49,400 nt of DNA from the NCBI RefSeq assembly GCF_003721595.1, contig NZ_RJJR01000017.1:1-49400 (forward strand), written 5' to 3'. The notes under the pieces are model-generated. The model made no database searches and was not told the DNA's origin. It saw nothing but the letters and a program-made list of their open reading frames with translations. This document shows, piece after piece, positions 34,473 to 42,732 of this stretch. The first letter of the stretch is position 1, and each line of letters begins with the position of its first letter. The stretch is from Hanamia caeni. Its GTDB lineage: Bacteria; Bacteroidota; Bacteroidia; Chitinophagales; Chitinophagaceae. A program made the position numbers and the translations under genes.

Positions 34473-34803
34473 AATAGTATTAATAGATTTTCCGTTTGAT
34501 GATTTTTCAGAATCAAAATTGAGACCTGCTCTGTGTTTAACGAATCCTATTTCAGAACATAATCAAATAGTACTCGCGTTAATTACAAGTAATTTACAAA
34601 ATGCGAATGAAACTACAGACGTGCTTCTTGAAAAAGATCAAGTTGATTTTCAAGTAACAGGATTGAAAGTTTCTTCTGTAATTAAAATTCATCGCTTGCT
34701 TACTACAACAGATAAAATAATAAGAAAAATTATAGGTGATCTACCAGAATCTTACTATTCTGAAATTTATGAAAAAATAAAAAGATTGTTTGGCATACAG
34801 TAG
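34462..34803 (+). CDS. PemK/MazF-family endoribonuclease toxin
   Basis: This 113-aa protein resembles MazF/PemK. KIVLIDFPFDDFSESKLRPA fits the N-terminal strand and the basic RPA segment, followed by LCLTNPI and LALITS. Later come VTGLKVSSVIKIHRLLTT and a C-terminal helix. In this family the conserved Arg and a later Ser/Thr line the mRNA-cleavage site. The ATG at 34462 is used because upstream ATGs lie inside the antitoxin gene in another frame. It should cleave mRNA when the antitoxin is degraded. Confidence 0.82.
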   Translation: MKFKIVLIDFPFDDFSESKLRPALCLTNPISEHNQIVLALITSNLQNANETTDVLLEKDQVDFQVTGLKVSSVIKIHRLLTTTDKIIRKIIGDLPESYYSEIYEKIKRLFGIQ

Positions 34804-34836
34804 TATTGCTAATTAAAATCATTCAAGATAAAATAA

Positions 34837-35613
34837 GTGAGGCCACAACATAAAACGTTTACCCAGCAACATCGTCCCAAAAAAAGTCTTTTAATTGGCG
34901 GCATTCATTCAGTGATTGATGCTATGAAAACCGGCGTTCAGTTGGAACGTATTTATCTGCAAAACACCATTTCCGGGCAGGAAGCGGATGAGCTAAAATT
35001 GATAGCCGAACAATTTGAAGTGCCGGTAAATAAAGTTCCTTTTGAAAAAATCAGGAGCTTCAATCTTGAAAATCCGGATGGCTGCATCGCATTAAAATCA
35101 AAAATAAAATACCTGGATTTACAGGATGTAATCTCTTTTGTGGTTGACAAAGGCGAGGCTCCGTTACTCCTGTTGCTTGACGGCATCACCGATATCAGAA
35201 ATATAGGCGCTATTGCCCGAACCGCTTACTGCTGCGGAGTTCATGCCATAGTAATTCCCCAAAAAGGTGTAGGCGCTTTGAATGAAGATGCCATAAATAC
35301 TTCGGCGGGGGCACTGGAAAATATTGCAGTATGTCGTGTAAAAACTTTGCACAATGCCATTGATGAATTGCATTTAAATGGAATAAAAGTTTTTGCAAGC
35401 GAGATGAAAGCTACTGCCAACGTGTATGAAATTAATTTTAAAGACCCATGCTCAATTATTATGGGCAGTGAGGATAAAGGCATTCATCCTTCATTATATA
35501 AACTTTGCGATGACAGTTTTAAAATTCCGATGGAAAAAAATTTTGAATCTCTGAATGTGTCTGTTGCTGCCGGCATGATTTTATATGAAGCGATGAAACA
35601 ACGGCTGGTATAA
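34837..35613 (+). CDS. rlmB: TrmH-family rRNA 2'-O-methyltransferase (RlmB-like)
   Basis: This 258-aa SPOUT enzyme is of the 23S rRNA Gm2251 methyltransferase type. The N-terminal substrate-binding domain begins LIGGIHSVIDAMKTG. The SPOUT core has LLLLDGITDIRNIGAIARTA (motif 1, with the conserved Asn-Ile-Gly-Ala) and IIMGSEDKGIHPSL followed by IPMEKNFESLNVSVAAGMILYE (motifs 2-3, the knot). The start is a GTG at 34837. RlmB is the best match, but other TrmH-family targets are possible. Confidence 0.88.
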   Translation: MRPQHKTFTQQHRPKKSLLIGGIHSVIDAMKTGVQLERIYLQNTISGQEADELKLIAEQFEVPVNKVPFEKIRSFNLENPDGCIALKSKIKYLDLQDVISFVVDKGEAPLLLLLDGITDIRNIGAIARTAYCCGVHAIVIPQKGVGALNEDAINTSAGALENIAVCRVKTLHNAIDELHLNGIKVFASEMKATANVYEINFKDPCSIIMGSEDKGIHPSLYKLCDDSFKIPMEKNFESLNVSVAAGMILYEAMKQRLV

Positions 35614-35619
35614 CGGTGG

Positions 35620-36345
35620 CTATTTTTTTATTTTATCAAAAATCCAATAAGTTAATTTGGTGGAAAGAATGCCAAGCCCTGCGCCGGCAATCACTTCAGA
35701 CAAAAAATGTTGTTTGTTATAAATTCTTAAAACCCCCACGCCGGTAGCTACTATGTAGCCACTGTAACTAAGAACAGGATGCGAATACTTTAATTCCTGG
35801 TGAAGTATTTCTGCGCCGCGAAATGCATTGGCCGTATGTCCCGAAGGAAATTGAGTGTCCTCTCCCTTGAATGCCTCTATATTTTCCGTGATTTTTCTCA
35901 TGCCAAATCCAAGAGCTCCGGTAATGAATACCGAACCAACATCCAATACCAAATGTTGCTTAAATGTGTATTGTGTTTTGACGTTAAAAGCATCTAATGT
36001 ATAAACAGCCGCTGAAGGCACCCACGTCAGGTAATCATCCGCGTTGGTATGAAAGGTGGCGTGGTTTGCCCGAACATTGTTCATGATTTTATCGTCTAAT
36101 TGCGGAATTGCATTTACAACCGGTTTCAAGCCTCCATAAACTAAAAACGCTGCAGGAATGATGATTGCTTTTGGCTCCAGGTAATTACTTTTTTGCTCAT
36201 GAACCGCCCCGTGTGCGCTGTCCACAATGAACGCAGCCTCCACAGAGCCGGACGATTGTGAACTATCCTGTGCAGGTAAAACAGCGGAATAAAAGGAGAA
36301 AATAAAAAGTAGAAAAATGTAAGTGAAATTCTTATGAGAAGTCAT
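35620..36345 (-). CDS. phosphatase PAP2-family membrane protein
   Basis: This 241-aa protein has a signal-like N-terminus (ending PAQDSSQSS) and five or so hydrophobic stretches. The PAP2 motif C2 is seen as FPSGHTANAFRGAEIL and C3 as RIYNKQHFLSEVIAGAGLG, with the catalytic His residues in both. Motif C1 (KX6RP) is poorly conserved upstream, with only RKITENIEAFKGED in its place. It probably removes phosphate from a lipid or undecaprenyl carrier. The gene is convergent with rlmB with 6 nt between the stops. Confidence 0.85.
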   Translation of the reverse strand: MTSHKNFTYIFLLFIFSFYSAVLPAQDSSQSSGSVEAAFIVDSAHGAVHEQKSNYLEPKAIIIPAAFLVYGGLKPVVNAIPQLDDKIMNNVRANHATFHTNADDYLTWVPSAAVYTLDAFNVKTQYTFKQHLVLDVGSVFITGALGFGMRKITENIEAFKGEDTQFPSGHTANAFRGAEILHQELKYSHPVLSYSGYIVATGVGVLRIYNKQHFLSEVIAGAGLGILSTKLTYWIFDKIKK

Positions 36346-36633
36346 TCGTTGATTTAAAAAACCGTTCGTTTTTGTAAATATACAAGGTCTTTACAAAAAA
36401 AGAAATCTTCATTATTTATTCGTTTACTGCATAATCGGGCAACATGCAATTTGATTGAATTAAAAATCAGGCTACTTGAATTGGAGCCCCTACATTTTTA
36501 TAATGACAAGATGAATGTTGCAAGACACGCAAATACCTTCAAAATTCAAGATTTTTGCCTTGCGTTTAAAAAATATACAGGTACATTTAGATAGCCATGA
36601 ATCCGGATTTTCTAAATTTCAAATCTAAAAAAT

Positions 36634-37869
36634 ATGGAGAAAATATCCATTCCTGTGAAGCTGTCAGACATTCAAAAAGCGAAATCACTTTTAGAAAAAA
36701 TCATTCATCCCACACTTCTTGATTTTAGCCGCCAGCTATCCGAGCGGGCGGGCATTGAGGTGTATCTGAAATGTGAAAACCTGAACCGCACCGGGTCATT
36801 TAAAATCCGTGGAGCATACAATCGTATGGCACATCTGACAGAGGAAGAAAAATCAAACGGAGTGGTAGCAGCATCAGCGGGCAACCACGCCCAGGGCGTA
36901 GCTTTAGCGGCAAAATTATTGGGAATAAATGCGACGATTATCATGCCCGATGGAGCATCCTCCCCAAAGCTTCTTGCAACGCGCGCCTACGGCGCTCACG
37001 TAGAACAAGCCGGTCAAACGGTAGATGAATGCCTGCTGAGAGCGAAAGAGATTCAGCACAAAACCGGAGCTGTTTTAATTCATCCGTTTGATCATAAAGA
37101 TATCGTTGCCGGGCAGGGAACCTGTGGCCTGGAAATTCTGGAGCAATGCCCTTCAGTGAAAACTATTTTAGTAAGTAGCGGCGGCGGCGGTTTGCTTGCA
37201 GGGATAACGGTTGCAGTAAAATCATTGCGCCCTGATGTAAAGGTCGTGGGCGTGCAGGCGGAGAAAGCCGCCGCCTACCCTGTTTCCTTGAAAGAGGGAA
37301 AGCCGGTTAGCATAAAAAATATGAACACAATGGCTGATGGAATTGCCGTTGGGCGGCCCGGCAAAGTGCCTTTTAAAATCATACAAAATTTAACCGACGC
37401 CATCGAAACGGTTAGTGAAAACAGCCTGTCCAGCACGCTTTTATTTTTGCTGGAACGCACGAAGCTTGTTGTAGAGCCCGCCGGCGCCGCAGCAGTGGCT
37501 CATCTTCTGGATGTTCCAAAAAATCATTACAAAGGTCCGTTAGTTGCGGTATTATCGGGCGGCAATATCGATCCGATTTTATTGATACGAATTATCCGCC
37601 ATGGTATGATTGCCGCCGGCAGATATATGCAACTTCGTGTGCGCGTACCCGATTCTCCAGGATCGTTGGCACATCTGCTGATTTACCTTGCCGGCCTTTA
37701 TGCAAATGTGCTGGAAATCGAACATGTGCGCACAGGCCCAAGATTGCTGGTAGACGAAGTGGAAATTATACTGCAGGTAGAAACAAGAGGATTTAGCCAC
37801 CAGCAGGAAATTTTGGAATCGCTGATAAAAGAAGGCTACAATATTTTACCCGATTTGGAAAAAAAATGA
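36634..37869 (+). CDS. ilvA: threonine ammonia-lyase (threonine deaminase)
   Basis: This 411-aa PLP enzyme converts threonine to 2-oxobutanoate and ammonia. The PLP lysine is Lys57 in NRTGSFKIRGAYNRM. SSGGGGLLAGI forms the phosphate loop. A C-terminal ACT-like domain (about residues 330-411) follows. That is shorter than the classical two-ACT biosynthetic form (about 510 aa) and closer to the catabolic or single-ACT group. No isoleucine-pathway genes are adjacent, so biosynthetic or degradative use cannot be decided. Confidence 0.91.
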   Translation: MEKISIPVKLSDIQKAKSLLEKIIHPTLLDFSRQLSERAGIEVYLKCENLNRTGSFKIRGAYNRMAHLTEEEKSNGVVAASAGNHAQGVALAAKLLGINATIIMPDGASSPKLLATRAYGAHVEQAGQTVDECLLRAKEIQHKTGAVLIHPFDHKDIVAGQGTCGLEILEQCPSVKTILVSSGGGGLLAGITVAVKSLRPDVKVVGVQAEKAAAYPVSLKEGKPVSIKNMNTMADGIAVGRPGKVPFKIIQNLTDAIETVSENSLSSTLLFLLERTKLVVEPAGAAAVAHLLDVPKNHYKGPLVAVLSGGNIDPILLIRIIRHGMIAAGRYMQLRVRVPDSPGSLAHLLIYLAGLYANVLEIEHVRTGPRLLVDEVEIILQVETRGFSHQQEILESLIKEGYNILPDLEKK

Positions 37870-37966
37870 CAGCTTCCCGAAATTTATAGCTTTGATACCG
37901 CTTTGAAACAACGGACATGAATTAAACCCAAGCTCGGGCTGTAGAAGATATATTTTTTGTGACTTT

Positions 37967-38326
37967 TTACAAAATATTTTCTTCCACTGTTTCTAATAAA
38001 GTATTTATATCGAAGGGTTTGGCTAATACCGCATCCGCATTCAATCGCTTGCTGATTTCTTCCACTTCATTCAGCGCCGAAAATACAACTATAGGAATAT
38101 GTTGTATGTCTTTAGTTTCATGAATTTTTTTAACCGCATCTTCTCCGCCACCCGGCATCAGGATGTCCATCAGAATAATATCAGGCTTGGTCCTTTCAAT
38201 TACATTAATAATATTATCACAATGCTCAACCATTTCAACATTGTATTTTTCACTAAGAATAATATGACAAGCCTCAAGTATCGCCTGGTCATCATCGCAA
38301 ATCAAAACACATTTTTTCCCTTGCAT
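37967..38326 (-). CDS. stand-alone response regulator receiver
   Basis: This 119-aa protein is only a receiver domain. It has Asp11/Asp12/Asp13 (CDDD), the phospho-acceptor Asp54 (IILMDILMP), Ser83 in FSAL and the conserved Lys (AKPF). No output domain is present, so it must act by protein-protein contact, as CheY-like proteins do. It is monocistronic and lies just before the 51-aa stress gene in a divergent arrangement. Confidence 0.9.
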   Translation of the reverse strand: MQGKKCVLICDDDQAILEACHIILSEKYNVEMVEHCDNIINVIERTKPDIILMDILMPGGGEDAVKKIHETKDIQHIPIVVFSALNEVEEISKRLNADAVLAKPFDINTLLETVEENIL

Positions 38327-38493
38327 AAATCATCCGCTTATTTTACGGATTAAATGCAAAATATAAAATATTTTCAACTTATTATCATTACTAATTAAAA
38401 ATAAAAAGAGTTAAAAAAGCAAAATAAATTGTTATAGCTTTTTACTTTAATTTATAGGCCATCAAGAAATTTGAAACACGATTAAATGATTTA

Positions 38494-38509
38494 TTGGCAA
38501 AATTATTGA
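38494..38509 (+). promoter_or_regulatory. TTGGCA-type stress promoter element upstream of the DUF7218-like gene
   Basis: TTGGCAAAATTATTGA lies 46 nt before the ATG. It has the TTGGCA block and the 8-bp spacing to TTGA. Confidence 0.5.
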
Positions 38510-38539
38510 TATGTAAAACCATATTAAAACCTTACAATT

Positions 38540-38695
38540 ATGGCAACAAAAGATCACAAGCATGTGAAAGATGATGACAAATACGAAGCATTGCGTGACA
38601 AAGGAATGAGTAAGGAACGTGCAGCGAAGATTTCAAATTCCCCGGGAGCTTCTAAGCGAGGTGGCGAACATTCACATAGCAATAAGAAAAAATAA
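38540..38695 (+). CDS. 51-aa DUF7218-like small basic protein
   Basis: This 51-aa basic, His/Lys-rich protein contains KYEALRDKGMSKERAAKISN, the pattern of the small DUF7218-type proteins (VKDxxxYExLRDxGxSKEKAARIxN). The C-terminal half (GASKRGGEHSHSNKKK) is disordered. It is too short for most gene callers. It is followed by its own hairpin terminator at 38726-38767. The function is unknown. Related proteins occur near stress genes. Confidence 0.8.
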   Translation: MATKDHKHVKDDDKYEALRDKGMSKERAAKISNSPGASKRGGEHSHSNKKK

Positions 38696-38725
38696 CCTGT
38701 GCCCTGCACCAAGTTATTGAGTTGG

Positions 38726-38767
38726 AAGCGCTCTACTAAACTTATTTTAGTTCTGCGCTTTTTTTAT
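38726..38767 (+). terminator. terminator of the DUF7218-like gene
   Basis: AAGCGC (38726-38731) pairs with GCGCTT (38755-38760), and ACTAAA (38735-38740) with TTTAGT (38746-38751). A run of T follows to 38765. Confidence 0.72.
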
Positions 38768-38814
38768 GTACAATCCGCATTGTATAAGCGTTCTAAATAA
38801 CATTTTCAAATAAC

Positions 38815-38844
38815 AAAAAGCCGGGACAGTGCCCGGCCTTTTTT
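38815..38844 (-). terminator. hairpin terminator of the DUF892 gene
   Basis: GCCGGG (38820-38825) and CCCGGC (38832-38837) form a GC-rich stem with a 6-nt loop. It is flanked by an A-run (38815-38819) on one side and a T-run on the other, so it can work on both strands between convergent genes. Confidence 0.78.
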
Positions 38845-38863
38845 GTGTAAATTCTTTTCTTCG

Positions 38864-39424
38864 TTATTCTACTTCTTCGGCTGCCTCATAATTCACATTA
38901 TTTTCTGCAACTGAAGTCAGAAGCTGGTCTGCTTCTTTTTCCTCGGAAAGGGTTTTTTCAAACACCTTAGCCACATCGTTATGTGATAATGTTCTGGCGA
39001 GTTGAGCGAGACCACCATAAGTTGCAATTTCATAATGTTCTACCTTTTGTCCGGCTAAAATCAAGCCCACATCTCTTGTGGCAGTACCTTTTTCAGTTTC
39101 TGCAATAATATCTTCACCTTCTTTGGTAATGCCCTCCATTGCTTCACATTTTTTTGCAACAGCTTTTTCTCCAAGCATTTCAAAAACCTGCTCCAGGCGG
39201 CTTACATGTTCCTTTGTTACTTCCAGGTGCTCGGCAAACGCGTTTTTTAGCTCCTCGGTAGTAGCTGCTTTTTGCATTTTAGGCAATGTTTTTACAAGAT
39301 GCTTTTCTGCCCAATAAATGTCTTTTAACTCATCAATAAAAAATTCTTCTAACATTGACTCATTTGCTTTAGAAGATTTCTTGCTTTTGGTCTGGCTATT
39401 TGTGTTATTTGTTTTTGAATTCAT
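38864..39424 (-). CDS. ferritin-like DUF892 (YciE/YciF) stress protein
   Basis: This 186-aa protein has a Ser/Lys/Asn-rich disordered N-terminus (residues 1-24) and a ferritin-like four-helix DUF892 domain. It has MLEEFFIDELKDIYWAEKHL at the start and EHLEVTKEHVSRLEQVFEMLG, with Glu/His residues able to bind two metals, and later VEHYEIATYGGLAQLA. YciE/YciF proteins are expressed under osmotic and other stress. It is monocistronic, with a TTGGCA-type element 56 nt upstream. A C-terminal Glu-rich tail follows. Confidence 0.88.
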   Translation of the reverse strand: MNSKTNNTNSQTKSKKSSKANESMLEEFFIDELKDIYWAEKHLVKTLPKMQKAATTEELKNAFAEHLEVTKEHVSRLEQVFEMLGEKAVAKKCEAMEGITKEGEDIIAETEKGTATRDVGLILAGQKVEHYEIATYGGLAQLARTLSHNDVAKVFEKTLSEEKEADQLLTSVAENNVNYEAAEEVE

Positions 39425-39465
39425 AATACGGAGGTTTTAATTTGATTAACAATTACTCATCCTAG

Positions 39466-39481
39466 TACAATATTGTGCCAA
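39466..39481 (-). promoter_or_regulatory. TTGGCA-type stress promoter element upstream of the DUF892 gene
   Basis: The minus strand reads TTGGCACAATATTGTA, 56 nt before the start at 39424. Its first eight bases match the canonical sigma-54 -24 half best of all six sites (TTGGCAC). The sequence is also close to palindromic (GTACAATATTGTGC). Confidence 0.48.
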
Positions 39482-39634
39482 TCTGCTCTTTATTAGATCT
39501 CTATATTGAATAATATTGAATTATATTTTTTGAGAAAAGATGTGGGGCGAATAATAGACAAATATGATTTGGACAAGGAAAATAATCAACAACGAAAAAT
39601 TGTGGTAATGTACCTGGATACCTTTCATCTTTAA

Positions 39635-39650
39635 ATGGCATCATTTTTCG
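39635..39650 (+). promoter_or_regulatory. TTGGCA-like stress promoter element upstream of the DUF3606 gene
   Basis: ATGGCATCATTTTTCG lies 39 nt before the ATG at 39675. It has one mismatch in the first base of TTGGCA. Confidence 0.4.
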
Positions 39651-39674
39651 ATTACTATTTATAAACTACATATT

Positions 39675-39851
39675 ATGGATAACAAACAATCAAACCGGGG
39701 CCGAAACCAGGACCGCGCAAAAGTTGCTGGCGAACAGGATTACGAAGTTAATTATGAAAAAAGAAAAATGAACGTTTCTGCTGATGAGGTGAAGAAAGCC
39801 GTAAAACAGGAAGGTAATTCACGGAAAAAAGTTGAAAAGAAATTGAAATAA
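39675..39851 (+). CDS. DUF3606-domain small protein
   Basis: This 58-aa basic protein carries the DUF3606 pattern: QDRAKVAGEQDYEVNYEKRKMNVSADEVKKAV and then QEGNSRKKVEKKL, a short helical hairpin related to the stress-associated DUF3606 group. It is short enough to be missed by gene callers. It is convergent with the phosphoesterase gene. The function is unknown. Confidence 0.8.
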   Translation: MDNKQSNRGRNQDRAKVAGEQDYEVNYEKRKMNVSADEVKKAVKQEGNSRKKVEKKLK

Positions 39852-39931
39852 TATTGATTGACAGGTGCCATTAGTTTCTTTCAAAGAAACCAGTAAAGCA
39901 GGAAATAATGTAAAATTCCACTTTGCTGGAA

Positions 39932-40858
39932 TTAATTCCAGACATCGCGTATTACCGTCGAGTTTTGGCCCGTTGTTGATAACCCATAGATTGCCTGAAT
40001 TGTATTATAAAGATTATAATGGTTTATCTTTTCCGGATAATTTCCAGGCTTTACCATCGGCCCTGTGAAAAGAGTGAGGATGTGGTTTCGCTTTGTAAAA
40101 TCATCTTCATCAAAAGTCAAAATGAAAAGACTATTGTGTTGCTGCGCCCAGCTTATGTAATCGCCTAATTTGTTTTTTAGCCAATCGTCTGCTTTTTTAA
40201 TAGAAGCCGCAGTTCCCGGCTTGCCGCTGTTGTGCATATCATTATCCATATCAGGAATCACAAATGACAATGAAGGCAATTTGTTATAATCATCAGGAAA
40301 TTGGCTCATTGGCAGACTAAGAGAATCCGGGAAGTTATTTTTTCCAACACCTGACCAATTTACCCACGGCGCGTGTTTACGGGCATACAAATATGAATTG
40401 GTAAGAGCACTTATCTTATATTGGCAGTCCGCGTAGCCTATCGAAGGCATTGTCTCTGCAAACCCTTTAAACGTGAAACCATTTTGCAACAGTGATGCTG
40501 CAAGGTTAGGCGTTGTAAAAGGTGTTTGGCCTTTCAAACAATTATCATTTTTTACTCCCTGGATATTACCTGAAAATAAAGCTAAATAATTGGGTTGGCT
40601 GGGATGGCCGATACCATGTGAATTCGTAAAAAGTGCGCCTCTTTTTATAAGTTGGTTAATGAACGGAGCACTGGCCGAGCCAACAATCTGGTCATAGCCA
40701 TGATTTTCCTCTACCACAATAACAGTATGATCGGGACGGGAAAAGGTTATAGAATCTAAAGACGGTCCTGTGGTTAGATAGCCGCTATTAACAAAAGCCT
40801 TACGACACGAGATAAAAATAATTCCCAATAAAAAAAGCGCCGGGATTATACGTTTCAT
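39932..40858 (-). CDS. phosphoesterase/acid phosphatase-family lipoprotein
   Basis: This 308-aa protein starts at the ATG at 40858 with a lipoprotein signal ending at Cys18 (IFISC). The frame also runs upstream to 40963, which lacks signal-peptide character. The domain matches the phosphoesterase (PF04185, acid phosphatase/phospholipase C-like) group. It has IVVEENHGYDQIVGS at the start (metal-binding Glu-Glu-Asn-His), GHPSQPNYLALFSG (nucleophile region), VIPDMDNDMHN and LTFDEDDF (late metal ligands). It is probably a surface-bound phosphate scavenger. It is followed on the same strand, upstream, by a hypothetical gene. Confidence 0.85.
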   Translation of the reverse strand: MKRIIPALFLLGIIFISCRKAFVNSGYLTTGPSLDSITFSRPDHTVIVVEENHGYDQIVGSASAPFINQLIKRGALFTNSHGIGHPSQPNYLALFSGNIQGVKNDNCLKGQTPFTTPNLAASLLQNGFTFKGFAETMPSIGYADCQYKISALTNSYLYARKHAPWVNWSGVGKNNFPDSLSLPMSQFPDDYNKLPSLSFVIPDMDNDMHNSGKPGTAASIKKADDWLKNKLGDYISWAQQHNSLFILTFDEDDFTKRNHILTLFTGPMVKPGNYPEKINHYNLYNTIQAIYGLSTTGQNSTVIRDVWN

Positions 40859-40977
40859 GGCAAGCCGTTTATGTTTTGAAAATGTACCAAGGGATTCTAA
40901 AGAAATTCTGAAGTTGACCATTGCTTCCACAATGGTTAGCAATAAGATTACGGCATTTTCCAAAATCTTTCGGGAAA

Positions 40978-41472
40978 CTATCCGTCACATAACTGGATTG
41001 TGGAGGTTGATTTATTGCTGATCTGAAGCTTATTTACTTTGTTGTCTTTATCATAATACAGAATCAAAATTCCATAAGCTGTTTTAAATGCATCCCACGC
41101 AGGCTGTTTTATTTGCGGGTCGCCAAGGGTTTTAAATAAACTTCCCCTTGAAGCGCCCATCAGCGGCAGACTTAACTTCCCTTTAAAATGGGGCCCTATT
41201 TCGATATACTTTCTTGAAACAAAAAAATAAATGTCCTGGTCTTTGTAAAAAACGGTAGAACCACATTTAGCTTTTATATCAGTTTCAAAACCGGTAAAAC
41301 AAGGAAGCTGACTTTTAATCTGTTCCACATTTGCGTCCGGCGTGATGCTGTTATTCACTTTTCCATACAAGATATCTATATTGATGTCCGGACATTTTAC
41401 CTCAGTTTTTAATTGAGCAAATGAAGCCGAAAAAAATAAGATGAAACTAAAAAGTAGAATTGTTGTTTTCAT
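40978..41472 (-). CDS. hypothetical secreted protein
   Basis: This 164-aa protein has a cleavable signal peptide (ending SFAQ at about residue 19). The mature part contains four cysteines (VKCPDINIDI, LPCFTG, AKCGS and a C-terminal LCDG), which could form two disulfides in the periplasm. The strand pattern SNKSTSTIQL closes it. No family was recognised. It lies 119 nt upstream of the phosphoesterase lipoprotein start on the same strand. Confidence 0.65.
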   Translation of the reverse strand: MKTTILLFSFILFFSASFAQLKTEVKCPDINIDILYGKVNNSITPDANVEQIKSQLPCFTGFETDIKAKCGSTVFYKDQDIYFFVSRKYIEIGPHFKGKLSLPLMGASRGSLFKTLGDPQIKQPAWDAFKTAYGILILYYDKDNKVNKLQISNKSTSTIQLCDG

Positions 41473-41570
41473 AAATGCACTTACAAATTTAAATGATATA
41501 CAAACTACGCAAAATCCTTGCTACATTTTATGACAATTTATTAACGATTAAAGCCTTTCGTCAGGCGAAG

Positions 41571-42668
41571 CTATTGGAACAGGGCAACCAACGATTGCAC
41601 TTGCTGCGAAGTATTAAAAGAATGCAGCACAATTCTTAAACGTTCCATTCCTTTAGGAACCGTGGGATAAAGAATTGGGCGAATATCGAAATTATTTTGC
41701 CGGCAGATGTTTGCCAGGGCTTTCACTTCATCATTTCCGGGGATAACTATTGCCTGTATCGGCGTATCGCTTTTTAATATTTTGTATTTCGATGACGCAG
41801 CCTGAAAAGTTTCTATGAGCATTCTGAGATGCTTTCTCTCCTGGTGCATCAGGGGAAATAATTTGTAGGCAACGGAAATTGCTTCAGCCGAAACAGGGGG
41901 CAACGAAGTGCTGTAAATGAACTGCCGTGAAAAATTTATTAAATATTTCTTCAATTTAGAAGAACCCAAAACAACAGCCCCATGTGCACCACAGGCTTTT
42001 CCAAAAGTGTGAATGCGCGCAAAAATCTCGTTCTGTAAATTTAATTTCTGAACCAGGCCTTCTCCTCTTTCGCCGATAATTCCTGTGGCATGCGCTTCAT
42101 CTACTATTAAAGCAGCATCATATTTTTTGCATACATCCACCATTTGCCGCAGCGGAGCCACATCGCCGTCCATCGAAAATACGCTTTCTGTCACTACAAA
42201 TTTTTGACGGCCGCCATTAGCGGTTTGCAATTTTTTTTCAAGATCATTTAAATCGTTATGATGAAAAGAAAAAGCAGCAGCGAATGAAAGCCTTATGCCG
42301 TCACGAATAGAGGCGTGACTTAATTTATCGTAAATGATGGTGTCATCTTTTTGAGCAACACAACTTAGCAAACCGGTGTTGGCGTCGTAGCCGGAATTGA
42401 ATATTAATCCTGCGCCTGCATTATGAAATGAAGCGATTTGTTTTTCAGTTTCTTCTATCAATTTGTAATTTCCCGAAAGCAGCCGCGAGCCAGTGCTTCC
42501 ATGTAAAAGGCGCGGAGTGATCGATTTTTCGACCAGTTTATTTTTTACAATTCCTAAATAATCATTACTGCAAAAATCAATCATACTTTCGTCAGTTATA
42601 CTCAATGATCTTAAAGAATGGCTCTCTTCTCTGTCGCGAAGTTTATTATCCAAAAAATATTCATCCAT
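41571..42668 (-). CDS. bioF: 8-amino-7-oxononanoate synthase-like PLP enzyme (BioF family)
   Basis: This 365-aa alpha-oxoamine synthase family enzyme has DFCSNDYLGI near the N-terminus, GSTGSRLLSGN (residues 58-68), SHASIRDGIRLS (the His stacking PLP) and VDEAHATGIIGERG. The PLP lysine is Lys224 in IHTFGKACGAHGA. BioF condenses pimeloyl-CoA or -ACP with alanine for biotin synthesis. KBL and serine palmitoyltransferase are relatives. The short length favours BioF, but no other biotin genes are nearby. Divergent from miaE with 64 nt between starts. Confidence 0.8.
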   Translation of the reverse strand: MDEYFLDNKLRDREESHSLRSLSITDESMIDFCSNDYLGIVKNKLVEKSITPRLLHGSTGSRLLSGNYKLIEETEKQIASFHNAGAGLIFNSGYDANTGLLSCVAQKDDTIIYDKLSHASIRDGIRLSFAAAFSFHHNDLNDLEKKLQTANGGRQKFVVTESVFSMDGDVAPLRQMVDVCKKYDAALIVDEAHATGIIGERGEGLVQKLNLQNEIFARIHTFGKACGAHGAVVLGSSKLKKYLINFSRQFIYSTSLPPVSAEAISVAYKLFPLMHQERKHLRMLIETFQAASSKYKILKSDTPIQAIVIPGNDEVKALANICRQNNFDIRPILYPTVPKGMERLRIVLHSFNTSQQVQSLVALFQ

Positions 42669-42732
42669 AAAGTAAAATTAATTATTTAACGGCACGGCCT
42701 TCGCCAATAATTGAATTTCCTATTTTTGAAAG

